Positions 23,937 through 31,182 of a DNA stretch of 64,000 bases are shown in pieces. Source of the stretch: CADEFQ01 sp050249415 (GTDB taxonomy: Bacteria > Pseudomonadota > Gammaproteobacteria > Steroidobacterales > Steroidobacteraceae); contig JBFWQO010000004.1 of the NCBI GenBank assembly GCA_050249415.1, positions 1 through 64,000 on the forward strand, written 5' to 3'. The number at the start of each line of letters is the position of its first letter. The first letter of the stretch is position 1. Position numbers and translations under genes: made by a program. Below the pieces are notes generated by a model. The model made no database searches and was not told the DNA's origin. It worked only from the letters and a program-made list of their open reading frames with translations.

Positions 23937-25124
23937 TCACGATGCCGCGATCTTCAGGGCCTTCAGCGCGTCGTTGTTTTTCACCCGACCGCCGACCCTG
24001 CGCCTCGCGTAAAACCTCGTCTTGCCCGGCGTGCTATACGGGTCGAGCGTGATCTGCATCGAGCCGCGATCGGCGAGCAGGTAGCCGCGCCGCCAGTTGC
24101 CGAAAATAACCGGCAGGTTGTTGAGCGCCGTCGCGCCCGGCATCGCATCGCAGGTGAACACCCGATAGCCGAGCAGCGTCGCCGGGTTGCCGTTCTGCGC
24201 GTCCGTCCACAAGTAAGTCCCCGCCGTACTGGCCTTGAGCTTGCGCAGCTTCGCCACCGTGATGCGATTCATCACGAAGGCGCAGCGGTCGGCTTCGGCC
24301 AGATAGCCTTCGCGCACGGTGCTCACCAGATCGATCAGCGAATCGATCAGCGGGGTGGCGGTCAGCGGCGAGGCCGGCGTGGTCAACGGGATGTATTCGA
24401 TGACGTCCTGGGCGCGCATCGGCGAGGCATTGTCGTCGGCACTCGTCGGCGCGTTGTGCAGGATGCCGGTCGGCTGATTGCTGCCCGTGCCCGAGATAAT
24501 CGCGGTGGCTTCGGCAGCGGCCCAGTCGGCCGAGATGTCGTCGACGAGCCACTGCTCGACGTTGAAGAACAGGTCCTCGAGCGACCAGTTGCTCGCGGTC
24601 GGCAGCGCGTACAGCTCGCCGAAGGTCGGCGCGACGTTGCGCAGCGTCGGCGAGTCGGTCGCGCTGCGCGAGCCGGTCTCGCTCGACCAGCCGGAGGTGC
24701 CGTCGCCCATGCTCACGAGATAGTTGAAATCGTTCGAGCCGCACTGGACGACATCCACGAGCTCGCGAAACGGGTTCAACTGGCGCACGCGGTGCTCGAT
24801 CTGCGTCGCGATCTCATGCGGCAACGCGAAACCGCCGGCGGCCGGCGTGCCGATGGACACGTCCTTCGTCGAGAGTTCGTGCTGCGCTTCGCTGAGCCGC
24901 GCCTTGACGCGCAAGTCTTCAGGCCGTCGGATCCAGTCGAGGAAGCGCTGCTTGTGCTCGCTGTGTTCGGGGGAGTAGCTGCGGCCGGCACTCGGGCGGC
25001 TGCGTTCAGCCTCGGCGGTTTCGACACGGTCGAGCAGCGCGGCGTATTTCTCGTCGCTCTGGCGCTTGAAAAGGTCGAAAGCGTCGCCGATGCCTTTCAC
25101 GGCGTCGATCAGTTCAGTGGACAT
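23937..25124 (-). CDS. HK97-fold phage major capsid protein
   Basis: 395 residues from the ATG at 25122-25124. The N-terminal about 60 residues (LIDAVKGIGDAFDLFKRQSD, EKYAALLDRVETAEAERS) form a coiled delta/scaffold-like domain. The core has family landmarks: GGFALPHEIATQIEHRV, SGWSSETGSRSATDSPTL, NWSLEDLFFNVEQWLVDDI, ISGTGSNQPTGIL, WRRGYLLADRGSMQITLDPY. It forms the icosahedral shell. Phages normally cut the delta domain with a protease encoded just upstream. No such gene is seen here, so processing may need a helper. Confidence 0.9.
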   Translation of the reverse strand: MSTELIDAVKGIGDAFDLFKRQSDEKYAALLDRVETAEAERSRPSAGRSYSPEHSEHKQRFLDWIRRPEDLRVKARLSEAQHELSTKDVSIGTPAAGGFALPHEIATQIEHRVRQLNPFRELVDVVQCGSNDFNYLVSMGDGTSGWSSETGSRSATDSPTLRNVAPTFGELYALPTASNWSLEDLFFNVEQWLVDDISADWAAAEATAIISGTGSNQPTGILHNAPTSADDNASPMRAQDVIEYIPLTTPASPLTATPLIDSLIDLVSTVREGYLAEADRCAFVMNRITVAKLRKLKASTAGTYLWTDAQNGNPATLLGYRVFTCDAMPGATALNNLPVIFGNWRRGYLLADRGSMQITLDPYSTPGKTRFYARRRVGGRVKNNDALKALKIAAS

Positions 25125-25298
25125 AGCAAACCTCACAGTGTCGTCGTGAGGCTGGTCGAGTCGGGGGGATCCCGGCAGAAAACGGCGCAGCCTCAATCGG
25201 CGGCACCGGGTTCGCAGGGGTCGCTTGAAGCAAGCGGCTGTGAACTGATCCGTCGCGGGCCTGCGCGCGTTTGAAGCAAACGCTGCGGGACACGTGAA

Positions 25299-25502
25299 TC
25301 ATGCCGGGGGTTCGTTGGGATTACAAGCGAACGACTGGCGCAGCGCGGCGAGCTGATCGCGCAGCTCGGCGGCTTCGGCTTCGGATTCGCCGACGAGCCC
25401 CGACCAGCCGGCGCGTAGCAGCGCATCGGCCTGGCGGGCACTCAGCCCTGCGGTACGTAGCGCGGCCTTGATCTGTCGGCGTTCGGGGACAGTTCGCTGC
25501 AT
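25299..25502 (-). CDS. Hypothetical small element protein
   Basis: 67 residues: MQRTVPERRQIKAALRTAGL, then SARQADALLRAGWSGLVGES and a helical C-terminus EAAELRDQLAALRQSF. It lies immediately upstream of the capsid gene in the leftward unit, where phages often carry a scaffold or protease, but it is too short and shows no catalytic motif. It touches the next gene upstream (TGATG). Confidence 0.6.
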   Translation of the reverse strand: MQRTVPERRQIKAALRTAGLSARQADALLRAGWSGLVGESEAEAAELRDQLAALRQSFACNPNEPPA

Positions 25503-25750
25503 CAGTTCGTCGTCGGCGGCTCGTGCGCTTCGATCTGGTCGGCCAGCGCGCGTAGGTAATCCACAGTACCGCCTTCGCCGAAGTTCGCGATCAGCAGCGC
25601 GGTGCTGGCGGACATGAAGACCTTGCAGACGTCCACGGCGTCGAGGCCGGTGCGGGCCTGGTCCTGCAGCAGCCCTAAGGCGACCCGCTGCAGGTTACGC
25701 GCGACTTGGCCGAATCGCTCGGCGTGCTCGGCTTGCGTGAGGTCGGTCAC
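25502..25750 (-). CDS. Hypothetical small element protein
   Basis: 82 residues from a GTG: TDLTQAEHAERFGQVARNLQ, then RVALGLLQDQARTGLDAVDV and MSASTALLIANFGEGGTVDY. Helical, with no recognised domain. Overlaps the next gene by one base (TGATG). A 14-codon open frame ends at its GTG and may be a leader, but this is too short to call. Confidence 0.6.
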   Translation of the reverse strand: MTDLTQAEHAERFGQVARNLQRVALGLLQDQARTGLDAVDVCKVFMSASTALLIANFGEGGTVDYLRALADQIEAHEPPTTN

Positions 25751-25787
25751 GGCAGTTGCTCCGCGTGAGCCGCGGCAATCGCTAGCG

Positions 25788-25925
25788 TCATGTGTTTCTC
25801 CATGTTTTCAACCAGCGCGCGAGCGCCCGGCGCCAGCGCTCGTGACAGGGCCGCGGGACGCGGAACATGATGAGGCGGCCGTGGATGTAGGCTTGCCGCG
25901 TCTCGAATTTGTCTTCTGTGCTCAT
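25788..25925 (-). CDS. Very small basic element protein
   Basis: 45 residues: MSTEDKFETRQAYIHGRLIM, then FRVPRPCHERWRRALARWLK. Basic with a Trp/Arg-rich C-terminal helix, suggesting nucleic-acid or membrane contact (inference). It is preceded by AT-rich DNA (25960-25980, unusual for the window), which may hold its promoter. No family recognised. Confidence 0.45.
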   Translation of the reverse strand: MSTEDKFETRQAYIHGRLIMFRVPRPCHERWRRALARWLKTWRNT

Positions 25926-26049
25926 GGTGTTATCGCCTCGCTGAAGTTCGAAAAAGTCACGATTTAGCGAAAAAAATGTGGGCGGGCGGTGCGCAGCGAG
26001 CAGGCGGCTGGCGTTCGACCCGCCCCTGCCCCTCGACGTCTCGCGCGCG

Positions 26050-26532
26050 TCATGACCGCCGCCGCTTCGTGGTGTGGAACTGGTACAGCGCGCACGCGCC
26101 GCGATAGACGGCCATGACATCCCGGCCCCGCTCGAGGCAGCGGCCGGCGCCGCTGAGGCTGCCGTCGGGGTTGCGCTTCGGGTTGTACGCCAGGCAGCCA
26201 ACGCACGCGGCGCCGCCGGCTTCTCGTCCGATGTCACGCTTCGAAGGACTGAGCTGCTCTGTTCTGCGGCCAGGCTTAGCCGTCGTCCCACCGGCGCTAG
26301 CCGGTGTGGACGACGGCCTAGCCTGTCCTACCGGCTGTCTCTCTAAGGGTAGGACAGTCGATTTTGGGGGGTGTCCTACCGACTTTTCCGGGTAGGACAG
26401 TGCATTTCGTCCTACCGGGCACGCGGCGCTGTCTGCGGGTAGTACAGCATCAAACAGGCTGTACTGTCCTACCGGCGTAGGGGGGCGCCTTGCTGGTAGG
26501 ACAGCGCTCACGCCGACTCTCCGAGCGGCCAC
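26050..26532 (-). CDS. Hypothetical protein read through the TGTCCTACC array
   Basis: 160-codon open frame that overlaps the primase-helicase stop by 25 bp. Residues 1-85 are encoded by the eight-copy TGTCCTACC array and the 53-nt hairpin, giving repeated VLP and PVG motifs. The last 65 residues have a distinct Cys-rich segment (GAACVGCLAYNPKRNPDGSL, GRCLERGRDVMAVYRGACAL) that looks like a real zinc-binding module. The N-terminal half may be a by-product of origin DNA, with true translation starting later at a non-ATG codon. Function unknown. Confidence 0.45.
   Translation of the reverse strand: MAARRVGVSAVLPARRPPTPVGQYSLFDAVLPADSAACPVGRNALSYPEKSVGHPPKSTVLPLERQPVGQARPSSTPASAGGTTAKPGRRTEQLSPSKRDIGREAGGAACVGCLAYNPKRNPDGSLSGAGRCLERGRDVMAVYRGACALYQFHTTKRRRS
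26272..26324. repeat. 53-nt long hairpin beside the repeat array
   Basis: Arms AGGCTTAGCCGTCGTCC-CACCGGC and GCCGGTG-TGGACGACGGCCTAGCCT pair over about 24 bp around a GCTA loop, with one bulge and two mismatches. It directly abuts the first TGTCCTACC copy. No T run follows on either strand, so it is not a standard terminator. It could extrude as a cruciform or act as a single-strand priming or initiator site. Confidence 0.8.
26324..26503. repeat. Eight alternating TGTCCTACC motifs (candidate origin iterons)
   Basis: Forward copies start at 26324, 26372, 26408 (CGTCCTACC) and 26465; inverted copies GGTAGGACA start at 26348, 26391, 26438 (GGTAGTACA) and 26495. Orientation alternates strictly, giving four head-to-head pairs; six copies are exact and two have one mismatch. 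Start-to-start spacing is 24, 24, 19, 17, 30, 27 and 30 bp. Such arrays next to a replication helicase gene are typical of iteron origins such as that of satellite P4. Confidence 0.8.
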
Positions 26533-28238
26533 TTGCCGGCAGCTTTCGCGCGGCCGATGGCCTTCTCGATGGCAGCCTTCGATCGCTTGAGAATGGCGGC
26601 CATATCGCGGATCGAATGGCCGCTCTTGTGCAGCCGTACTACGTCATCGAGTAGCGGATCGGTGCCGGCTGACTGCCAGGTGCAGTAGCCGTCGGCGTCG
26701 CCGATGGCCTTTGCGCGAAATGCGCGCGCGGCCTCGCCGCCGAAGCGGCGGTGCTTCTCGAATACGAGCTCGATATCGTTTTCGGCCAGCGGGTCGGCCT
26801 GGCCTTCGCCGGGGGCGCGCACGGCGAGCACGGTGTCGAAGACGGCGACGTGGGCGCTGCTGCCGCGTTGTGTGCCGCTCTTGGCTGAGTGATGGATGAG
26901 CACGACAGCCACGCCCAGGCCATTCAAGCGGCGGATATAGGACGCGATGGGATACCAGGCCTCGACCGAATTCTCCGGCGAGTCGGCGCTCGTCGTGCGC
27001 AGGCACGACAGATTGTCGAAGACGACGAGCTGCGCGCCAATTGCGCTGATGGCCTCGAGATACTGGTCCTGTGCCTTCGCGTCGGCCAGGTCCGGCAGGT
27101 CGCCGTTGTCACTGGCACGCGCGGCGATCCAGTAGAGCCGCTCTGGCGGCGCCTCGCCGTGCAAATAGGTGTCGAGCCGCGCTTTCAGTTCGAATAGCGG
27201 CATTTCGCCGTCGATGAACAGCACCAGCACCGGGGCCGGCACCGTCCACTCGAGCAGCGGCGTGCCGCGCGCGGCAGCGAGTGCCAGACACAACCCCAGG
27301 TGACTTTTGCCGACGCCGGACGCACCGTGCACCATGAGATTGCCGGCCGGTGGCAGCAGCGGCTCGATCAGGTTCGCCGGCGGTGTCTCGGCAGCGCGCT
27401 GCATCAGTTCGGCGGTGGTGAGCACGACGAGCTCGCGCGCTTCGTCGCCGGCGGGCTTCTTGCCGATCCAGAACGCGAGCTGTTCAATCTCGCGCGCTTC
27501 GTCGGCGTTCTCGCGCGCGAACGGCGGCTCGAAATAGCGCTCGGCGTGCCACCAGAGCAGCGCCTCGACTTCGTGCGCTTCCAAGCCCTTGCCACGGTAG
27601 ACGCCGGCCAGCTCCTTCAAGCGAGTGTGTCGGCTGCCGGCGGGGGTCTTCAGTTCGTCCACGGGGGACGCGCCACGCTCGCGCGGCGGCTTCGGCTGGT
27701 CGGCCTCGAGCATGGCCGTCAGTTCAAACGGCATCTCCGCGACCGGCGTCTCGGCGTCGAGCCAGGTGTAGGCGCCCTCCGGTATGGCCGAAGGGGGCGC
27801 CAGTACGTAGCCGCCGCCGTCGGCGCCTTTAATGTCGACGCCCGGCAAGGTGGCGCGCAGCTTGATGCCGGGGTGTTTGAAATACAGGTGATAGCCGCCG
27901 CTCGGCGTGCGCGCGGTGAGTGTGTTGTAGTTGCCGAGTCCGAGCTCGGCATAGGTCGACATGCCGGGTGCGCCGTGCTTCACGTCAATGTCGATGACGA
28001 CGAGGCCGTAGTCAGCGTGGCACGCAACGCCGATGTTGGCCTTCGGCTTCACGTCGAACCAGCCCGCCACGACGCCGGCGTCCTGGGTGGCGTTCTTGAA
28101 TCCTTCGGGCGCGAGCAGGCGGTCGGGGGTTTTGTCGCGTCCGCGCACGGCGAACACATGAAAGCCGCGCTCGAGCAGCGCCAGGGCGGCGGTCTTGCGC
28201 GGCGAGTCGTCGGGGTCCAGAATCTCGGCGTTCTGCAT
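26508..28238 (-). CDS. Primase-polymerase / RepA-like helicase
   Basis: 576 residues. The N-terminal bifunctional primase-polymerase domain has the catalytic acidic pair VIDIDVKHG (D83, D85) and SGGYHLYF (113-120). A linker leads to a RecA-fold helicase with Walker A GASGVGKS (305-312), Walker B LVVFDNLS near 390 and VVLIHHSAKSGTQRGSS. The C-terminal about 45 residues (KSGHSIRDMAAILKRSKAAI) look like a DNA-binding HTH, suited to origin recognition. It should start replication of the excised element. It lies beside the iteron-like array. Confidence 0.88.
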   Translation of the reverse strand: MQNAEILDPDDSPRKTAALALLERGFHVFAVRGRDKTPDRLLAPEGFKNATQDAGVVAGWFDVKPKANIGVACHADYGLVVIDIDVKHGAPGMSTYAELGLGNYNTLTARTPSGGYHLYFKHPGIKLRATLPGVDIKGADGGGYVLAPPSAIPEGAYTWLDAETPVAEMPFELTAMLEADQPKPPRERGASPVDELKTPAGSRHTRLKELAGVYRGKGLEAHEVEALLWWHAERYFEPPFARENADEAREIEQLAFWIGKKPAGDEARELVVLTTAELMQRAAETPPANLIEPLLPPAGNLMVHGASGVGKSHLGLCLALAAARGTPLLEWTVPAPVLVLFIDGEMPLFELKARLDTYLHGEAPPERLYWIAARASDNGDLPDLADAKAQDQYLEAISAIGAQLVVFDNLSCLRTTSADSPENSVEAWYPIASYIRRLNGLGVAVVLIHHSAKSGTQRGSSAHVAVFDTVLAVRAPGEGQADPLAENDIELVFEKHRRFGGEAARAFRAKAIGDADGYCTWQSAGTDPLLDDVVRLHKSGHSIRDMAAILKRSKAAIEKAIGRAKAAGKWPLGESA

Positions 28239-28254
28239 TGCTTTGTCTCGATTG

Positions 28255-28288
28255 AAGGCCTCGCCACGGTTGCGCGTGACGAGGCCTT
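28255..28288. repeat. Stem-loop between two element genes
   Basis: AAGGCCTCG-C-CACG, loop GTTGCG, CGTG-A-CGAGGCCTT: a 13-pair stem with one mismatch. On the plus strand TTTT follows; on the leftward transcript it sits in the 5' leader of the primase-helicase gene, with no T run. It could be a plus-strand terminator or a leader structure tuning helicase expression. Confidence 0.55.
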
Positions 28289-28293
28289 TTCAG

Positions 28294-28668
28294 TTACACA
28301 GGAATTTCGTCGTTGAACCCGTCCTCGACGAGCGGCCTCGGCGCGGCTTTCGGCGTCTTGAACGGCCGCACGCGCAGGCCGCCAACGACCTTCCCTTTGA
28401 AGCTCACATTCGGGTCGACGAACAGCGTGACTCTGCTGCCGATCCAGTCGTCCGAGTCGCCGCCGAAAGCGGCCTCGAGCGTGCGAATCGTTGTCACGTT
28501 CAGCACAAGGCCTTTCGGCAGCTCGCGGAAGTACACGACCCAACGCTGCTCGTTGTCGTCGCCGGGCATGTCCTCGAGCGCGAGTTTCTTCACGGTTACG
28601 ATGATGTCGTCGTCGATGTCTTCCTTGCGCAGAAACTTCGACTGGATCATTTCGGTTACTTTTGGCAT
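28294..28668 (-). CDS. Phage-type hypothetical protein upstream of the helicase
   Basis: 124 residues from the ATG at 28666-28668: MPKVTEMIQSKFLRKEDIDD, then IIVTVKKLALEDMP, ELPKGLVLNVTTIRTLEAAF, DDWIGSRVTLFVDPNVSFKG. This pattern (K-L-R-K-E-D ... DDWIG ... L-Y/F-V-DPNV) is common in phage replication modules. Its role is not established. Beta-rich composition suggests an OB-like fold (inference). The longer upstream open frame is discarded as unconserved. Confidence 0.72.
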   Translation of the reverse strand: MPKVTEMIQSKFLRKEDIDDDIIVTVKKLALEDMPGDDNEQRWVVYFRELPKGLVLNVTTIRTLEAAFGGDSDDWIGSRVTLFVDPNVSFKGKVVGGLRVRPFKTPKAAPRPLVEDGFNDEIPV

Positions 28669-28727
28669 TACTCTGTCCTTCAGTGTTTGCGGTTGCTTGA
28701 ATTGCCGGCTACCGGCCGGCGCGGTTA

Positions 28728-28994
28728 TCAATCTTCGGCGCTGTACTCCGGGGGAATGTCGCCGTCGCTGTTCTGCAGCTCGCGCACGCCACTTGCAATG
28801 AACCGACGTTCCGCCAGCCACGCATCGAGGTCGCGGCGGTCGTATCGAACGGCGCGGCCGAGTTTCAGAAACGGGGGACTTGGCGTGCGATTGCCGAGCT
28901 TGCCGTGCATTCGGCCGCACCGGAGGAACGCAGTGCTCATGCCCACGTACGCGGCGGCATCGTGCTCGTCTAGAAGCTCTGGCTTGTCGATCAT
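28728..28994 (-). CDS. Excisionase / AlpA-like HTH protein
   Basis: 88 residues from the ATG at 28992-28994. MerR-type helix-turn-helix of the excisionase group: LLDEHDAAAYVGMSTAFLRC, then FLKLGRAVRYDRRDLDAWLA. Such proteins direct excision by the integrase or, like AlpA of P4-type elements, activate int expression. Placed between integrase and replication genes, as expected. Confidence 0.82.
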   Translation of the reverse strand: MIDKPELLDEHDAAAYVGMSTAFLRCGRMHGKLGNRTPSPPFLKLGRAVRYDRRDLDAWLAERRFIASGVRELQNSDGDIPPEYSAED

Positions 28995-29083
28995 GCGCGG
29001 CTCTCGTCGCTCAATTGCGATGAGGCGATGATCGAAGCCGACGCGACGAAAGTAACGCCGCAAAGATTGCGAAGTTTGTGGAG

Positions 29084-29596
29084 TTAAGCCCTTGGCGGCC
29101 GAATGCGGCTCTTCATGAAGGCGTAATATTCTTTGGTCAAGGACAGGCCAAGTGCCAGTTTTTGGCCGACATCCGCGAACAGCGCGTCGTCGATGGCCTC
29201 GCCGCGCTTGTGTCGTTCGTTGACAGCGTTCCACACTTGCACGGATTTCATCAAGCGTTTCCGCAGTGCTGCTAGCTGCGCGCCTTTAGGTAACGCCGGG
29301 CCAAAGACATCATCCCAAGTCTTTGCACGGTAAAAACTCACGCAATCGAACGCGCCTATATAGGCCGTGGCAACCCAGTCAGGCATCGGTAAGGACGCCC
29401 GGGCGCATTCGCGCAACGCACACATCAGCGCGTACTTATTGCCGGATTTGAAGCTTTGTTCATAGGCATCGAGCTTGTGCAGGCCAACCCATTGCGAGAA
29501 CGGGCTGGTCGGGTCTGCCCAATTTCCGCCGGCGTCGATGAACCGCTGCTGAGCCTCCCGAGCTTGTTCATGCGTCCAATGCTTGACCACGGTCAT
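29084..29596 (-). CDS. Hypothetical protein coupled to the integrase
   Basis: 170 residues: MTVVKHWTHEQAREAQQRFI, NWADPTSPFSQWVGLHKLDA, KYALMCALRECARASLPMPD, SFYRAKTWDDVFGPALPKGA. Its start overlaps the integrase stop by 4 bp (ATGA), so it is co-translated with int. No family recognised. It may modulate integration or be an accessory cargo gene. Confidence 0.7.
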   Translation of the reverse strand: MTVVKHWTHEQAREAQQRFIDAGGNWADPTSPFSQWVGLHKLDAYEQSFKSGNKYALMCALRECARASLPMPDWVATAYIGAFDCVSFYRAKTWDDVFGPALPKGAQLAALRKRLMKSVQVWNAVNERHKRGEAIDDALFADVGQKLALGLSLTKEYYAFMKSRIRPPRA

Positions 29597-30798
29597 GCGC
29601 GCCCCCCGTCGAGCTTGTCGACAGCGGCGCGCCGCTGGTCCGGCGCGAGATGCGAGTAGCGCAACGTCATGCCGATGCTGCCGTGTCCGAGTAGCTCGCG
29701 AACGGTGTTGAGCGGCACGCTGGCCTGCACGAGTCGCGATGCGAAATGATGGCGCAGGTCGTGCCAGCGAAAGCGCGTGATCTTGGCGCGCGCCAGCAAC
29801 GCGGCCCATGACGTTTTGAAACTGGATGCGATCGGAAATACGCGTTCGTCGTCTGGTGCCTGGGCTTGCCACTTCGTCAGCGCATCGGCTGCCTCGGTGT
29901 TCAGCGGGACGTGCCGGGTCTGTCGGTTCTTCGCGCTCGATCCCTCGACCGTGAGCATGCGGCCCTTCAGGTCGACGTTCAGCCACGTCAGCGCCAGCAA
30001 TTCGCCACGTCGCACGCCCGTATTCATGCTCACGAGCACGGCCGGGGTCAGGTGATCGCCGAAGTGGGGGAGGGGCGGCAGCGGCTCGCGCTTCCTCGCC
30101 CGCCGCCAGCGGTTTGCGCTGTCCCGCTCGGCGCGCATCTGTGCGTCGCGCTCGGCCAGCGCCGCACGCAGCCGCGACTCTTCGGCATCATCGAGATACC
30201 GCGCTTGCGGGTTGCGGTCGATCTTCGGCTTCTCGACATTGCGAACCGGGTGCTCGGCAACACGCTTGAGCTTCAGCGCGCGGGTCATCACGCCGGACAG
30301 GTCCATGATGTCGCGGTGTGCCGTCGTGGGCTTTGCGCCGCCTGCCAGGCGTTCGAGCTTCCACTGCTCGACATCTTCGGTCGTGATGCCGGCCAGTGTC
30401 CGCGAGTACCAGCGGCCGAACAGGTGCTCGAGGCGCTGCAGGCTCGCCTCGGCTGTTGTGGGGCGGTGCGCGCGCAGCCATGGGGTATACGTGTCGCGGA
30501 TGAATTCGCCGAGCGTGAGCCGCTGTGCGCCGTCTACCCCATCGAGCGGGGCGCGGCCGTGGGCCACGTTGCCGAACACCTTCTGCGCCCGCTCCCGCGC
30601 CTCGTCGGGGGTCAGGTGGCCTACCTTGCCGATGGTGATGCGCCGCCCGCGACCGATCTGCGCGATATAGGAGCGGGCCCCGGACGGCTGCACCCGCAGG
30701 ATGAAGCCGCTCAGGCGCTCGTCGGCGATCTCGAATGGCTTCTCGCGTGGCTGCGCCACCTTGCTCGCCAGCAGTTTCGCGCCGATGATCGCCCGCAC
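29593..30798 (-). CDS. int: Tyrosine integrase (P4-type)
   Basis: 401 residues. N-terminal arm-binding domain FEIADERLSGFILRVQPSG and RRITIGKVGHLTPDEARERA is typical of P4-like integrases. All catalytic residues are visible: R263 (NTGVRRGELL), H346-x-x-R349 (RWHDLRHHFAS), H372 (LLGHGSIGMT) and Y381 (LRYSHLAP). It catalyses recombination between attP and the tRNA-Thr attB, whose product repeats lie at 20798 and 31008. Upstream DNA (30799-31007) holds candidate arm sites and promoter. Confidence 0.95.
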   Translation of the reverse strand: MRAIIGAKLLASKVAQPREKPFEIADERLSGFILRVQPSGARSYIAQIGRGRRITIGKVGHLTPDEARERAQKVFGNVAHGRAPLDGVDGAQRLTLGEFIRDTYTPWLRAHRPTTAEASLQRLEHLFGRWYSRTLAGITTEDVEQWKLERLAGGAKPTTAHRDIMDLSGVMTRALKLKRVAEHPVRNVEKPKIDRNPQARYLDDAEESRLRAALAERDAQMRAERDSANRWRRARKREPLPPLPHFGDHLTPAVLVSMNTGVRRGELLALTWLNVDLKGRMLTVEGSSAKNRQTRHVPLNTEAADALTKWQAQAPDDERVFPIASSFKTSWAALLARAKITRFRWHDLRHHFASRLVQASVPLNTVRELLGHGSIGMTLRYSHLAPDQRRAAVDKLDGGRA

Positions 30799-31007
30799 CG
30801 TCGTCCCTCGTTTCGCCGCAATCCGGGACGTGCAGTTATCGCTTGCACGTCACTTATAAGTGCAAGTAGAGTATACCGCCGTAGATAACCGCAGTACTAG
30901 GCGTTAGACGGTGGTAGTCGTGAAGTGCAGTGTTTTCCAGTGTTTCGAGTCACTTCGCGGGCAAGTCGTTGATCGGGCGGGGAGGGGCGAAAATGGCCTT
31001 TTTCACG
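30799..31007. promoter_or_regulatory. int upstream region with palindrome and arm-site-like repeats
   Basis: No gene is seen. A perfect palindrome CACTTATAAGTG (30851-30862) lies inside a larger inverted repeat CTTGCAC / GTGCAAG (30842-30848, 30860-30866). Further right, CAGTGTTTTC and CAGTGTTTCG (about 30928-30947) form a direct repeat flanked by GTGAAGTG and CACTTCGC. These are candidate integrase/excisionase arm sites and the int operator. Together with 31053-31168 this makes a 370-bp gene-free stretch. Confidence 0.5.
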
Positions 31008-31052
31008 TTCGTAATGATGGGGTCGTCTGTTCGAATCAGACAAGCGGCACCA
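31008..31052 (+). repeat. attR core (45-bp copy of tRNA-Thr 3' end)
   Basis: Exact copy of 20798-20842, from TTCGTAATGATGGGG through GCGGCACCA. It lacks the 5' half of a tRNA, so it is an attachment site and not a gene. Confidence 0.92.
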
Positions 31053-31092
31053 CTTGCTCGCCGCGCGCCTCGCACGCGGCGAGGGCGGACCG

Positions 31093-31182
31093 CGAACGGA
31101 AATCGGCGATCAGCGAGTGGCGATCAGCAAGAAACGTTGCGCAGCGCCTTCTGGCCATTCGCCGTTCGCTATTCGCCCTCTT
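31093..31182. repeat. Heptanucleotide-period repeat, locus 3 (two facing arrays)
   Basis: Forward array 31093-31134: CGAACGG, AAATCGG, CGATCAG, CGAGTGG, CGATCAG, CAAGAAA. Facing array 31148-31182, read on the minus strand: AAGAGGG, CGAATAG, CGAACGG, CGAATGG, CCAGAAG. The rhodanese stop codon TAG (31169-31171) is the end of the CGAATAG unit. The element is host DNA just outside attR. Confidence 0.85.

Larger units (their letters stand above)
20798..31052. mobile_element. Integrated capsid-encoding phage-like element in tRNA-Thr
   Basis: A 10.2 kb element lies between 45-bp direct repeats of the tRNA-Thr 3' end. From the right it has integrase, an unknown, an excisionase-like HTH, an unknown, a primase-helicase, small unknowns, HK97-like capsid, tape-measure-like protein, a small membrane protein and a Cys-rich protein, all leftward. 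Three small genes at the left end run rightward to a terminator. No terminase, portal, protease, tail fibre, lysin or holin is seen. This fits a phage satellite or a reduced prophage; the difference cannot be settled from sequence alone. int lies at the end far from the intact tRNA. Confidence 0.88.

Noticed and set aside
25964..26053. 29-codon leftward frame overlapping the stop of the gene at 26050 (ATGA)
   Set aside because: Overlap pattern fits local style, but the sequence is low-complexity Arg/Ala-rich with no other support.
26324..26503. TGTCCTACC array as a CRISPR
   Set aside because: The repeat is 9 bp, alternates in orientation and has irregular 8-21 bp gaps; there are no spacers of constant length and no cas genes.
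28255..28288. Terminator for the leftward element transcript
   Set aside because: The T run follows only on the plus strand; on the leftward transcript the stem is followed by CAATC.
31008..31052. Second tRNA-Thr gene
   Set aside because: Only the 3' 45 bp is present; acceptor 5' strand and D arm are missing. It is attR.
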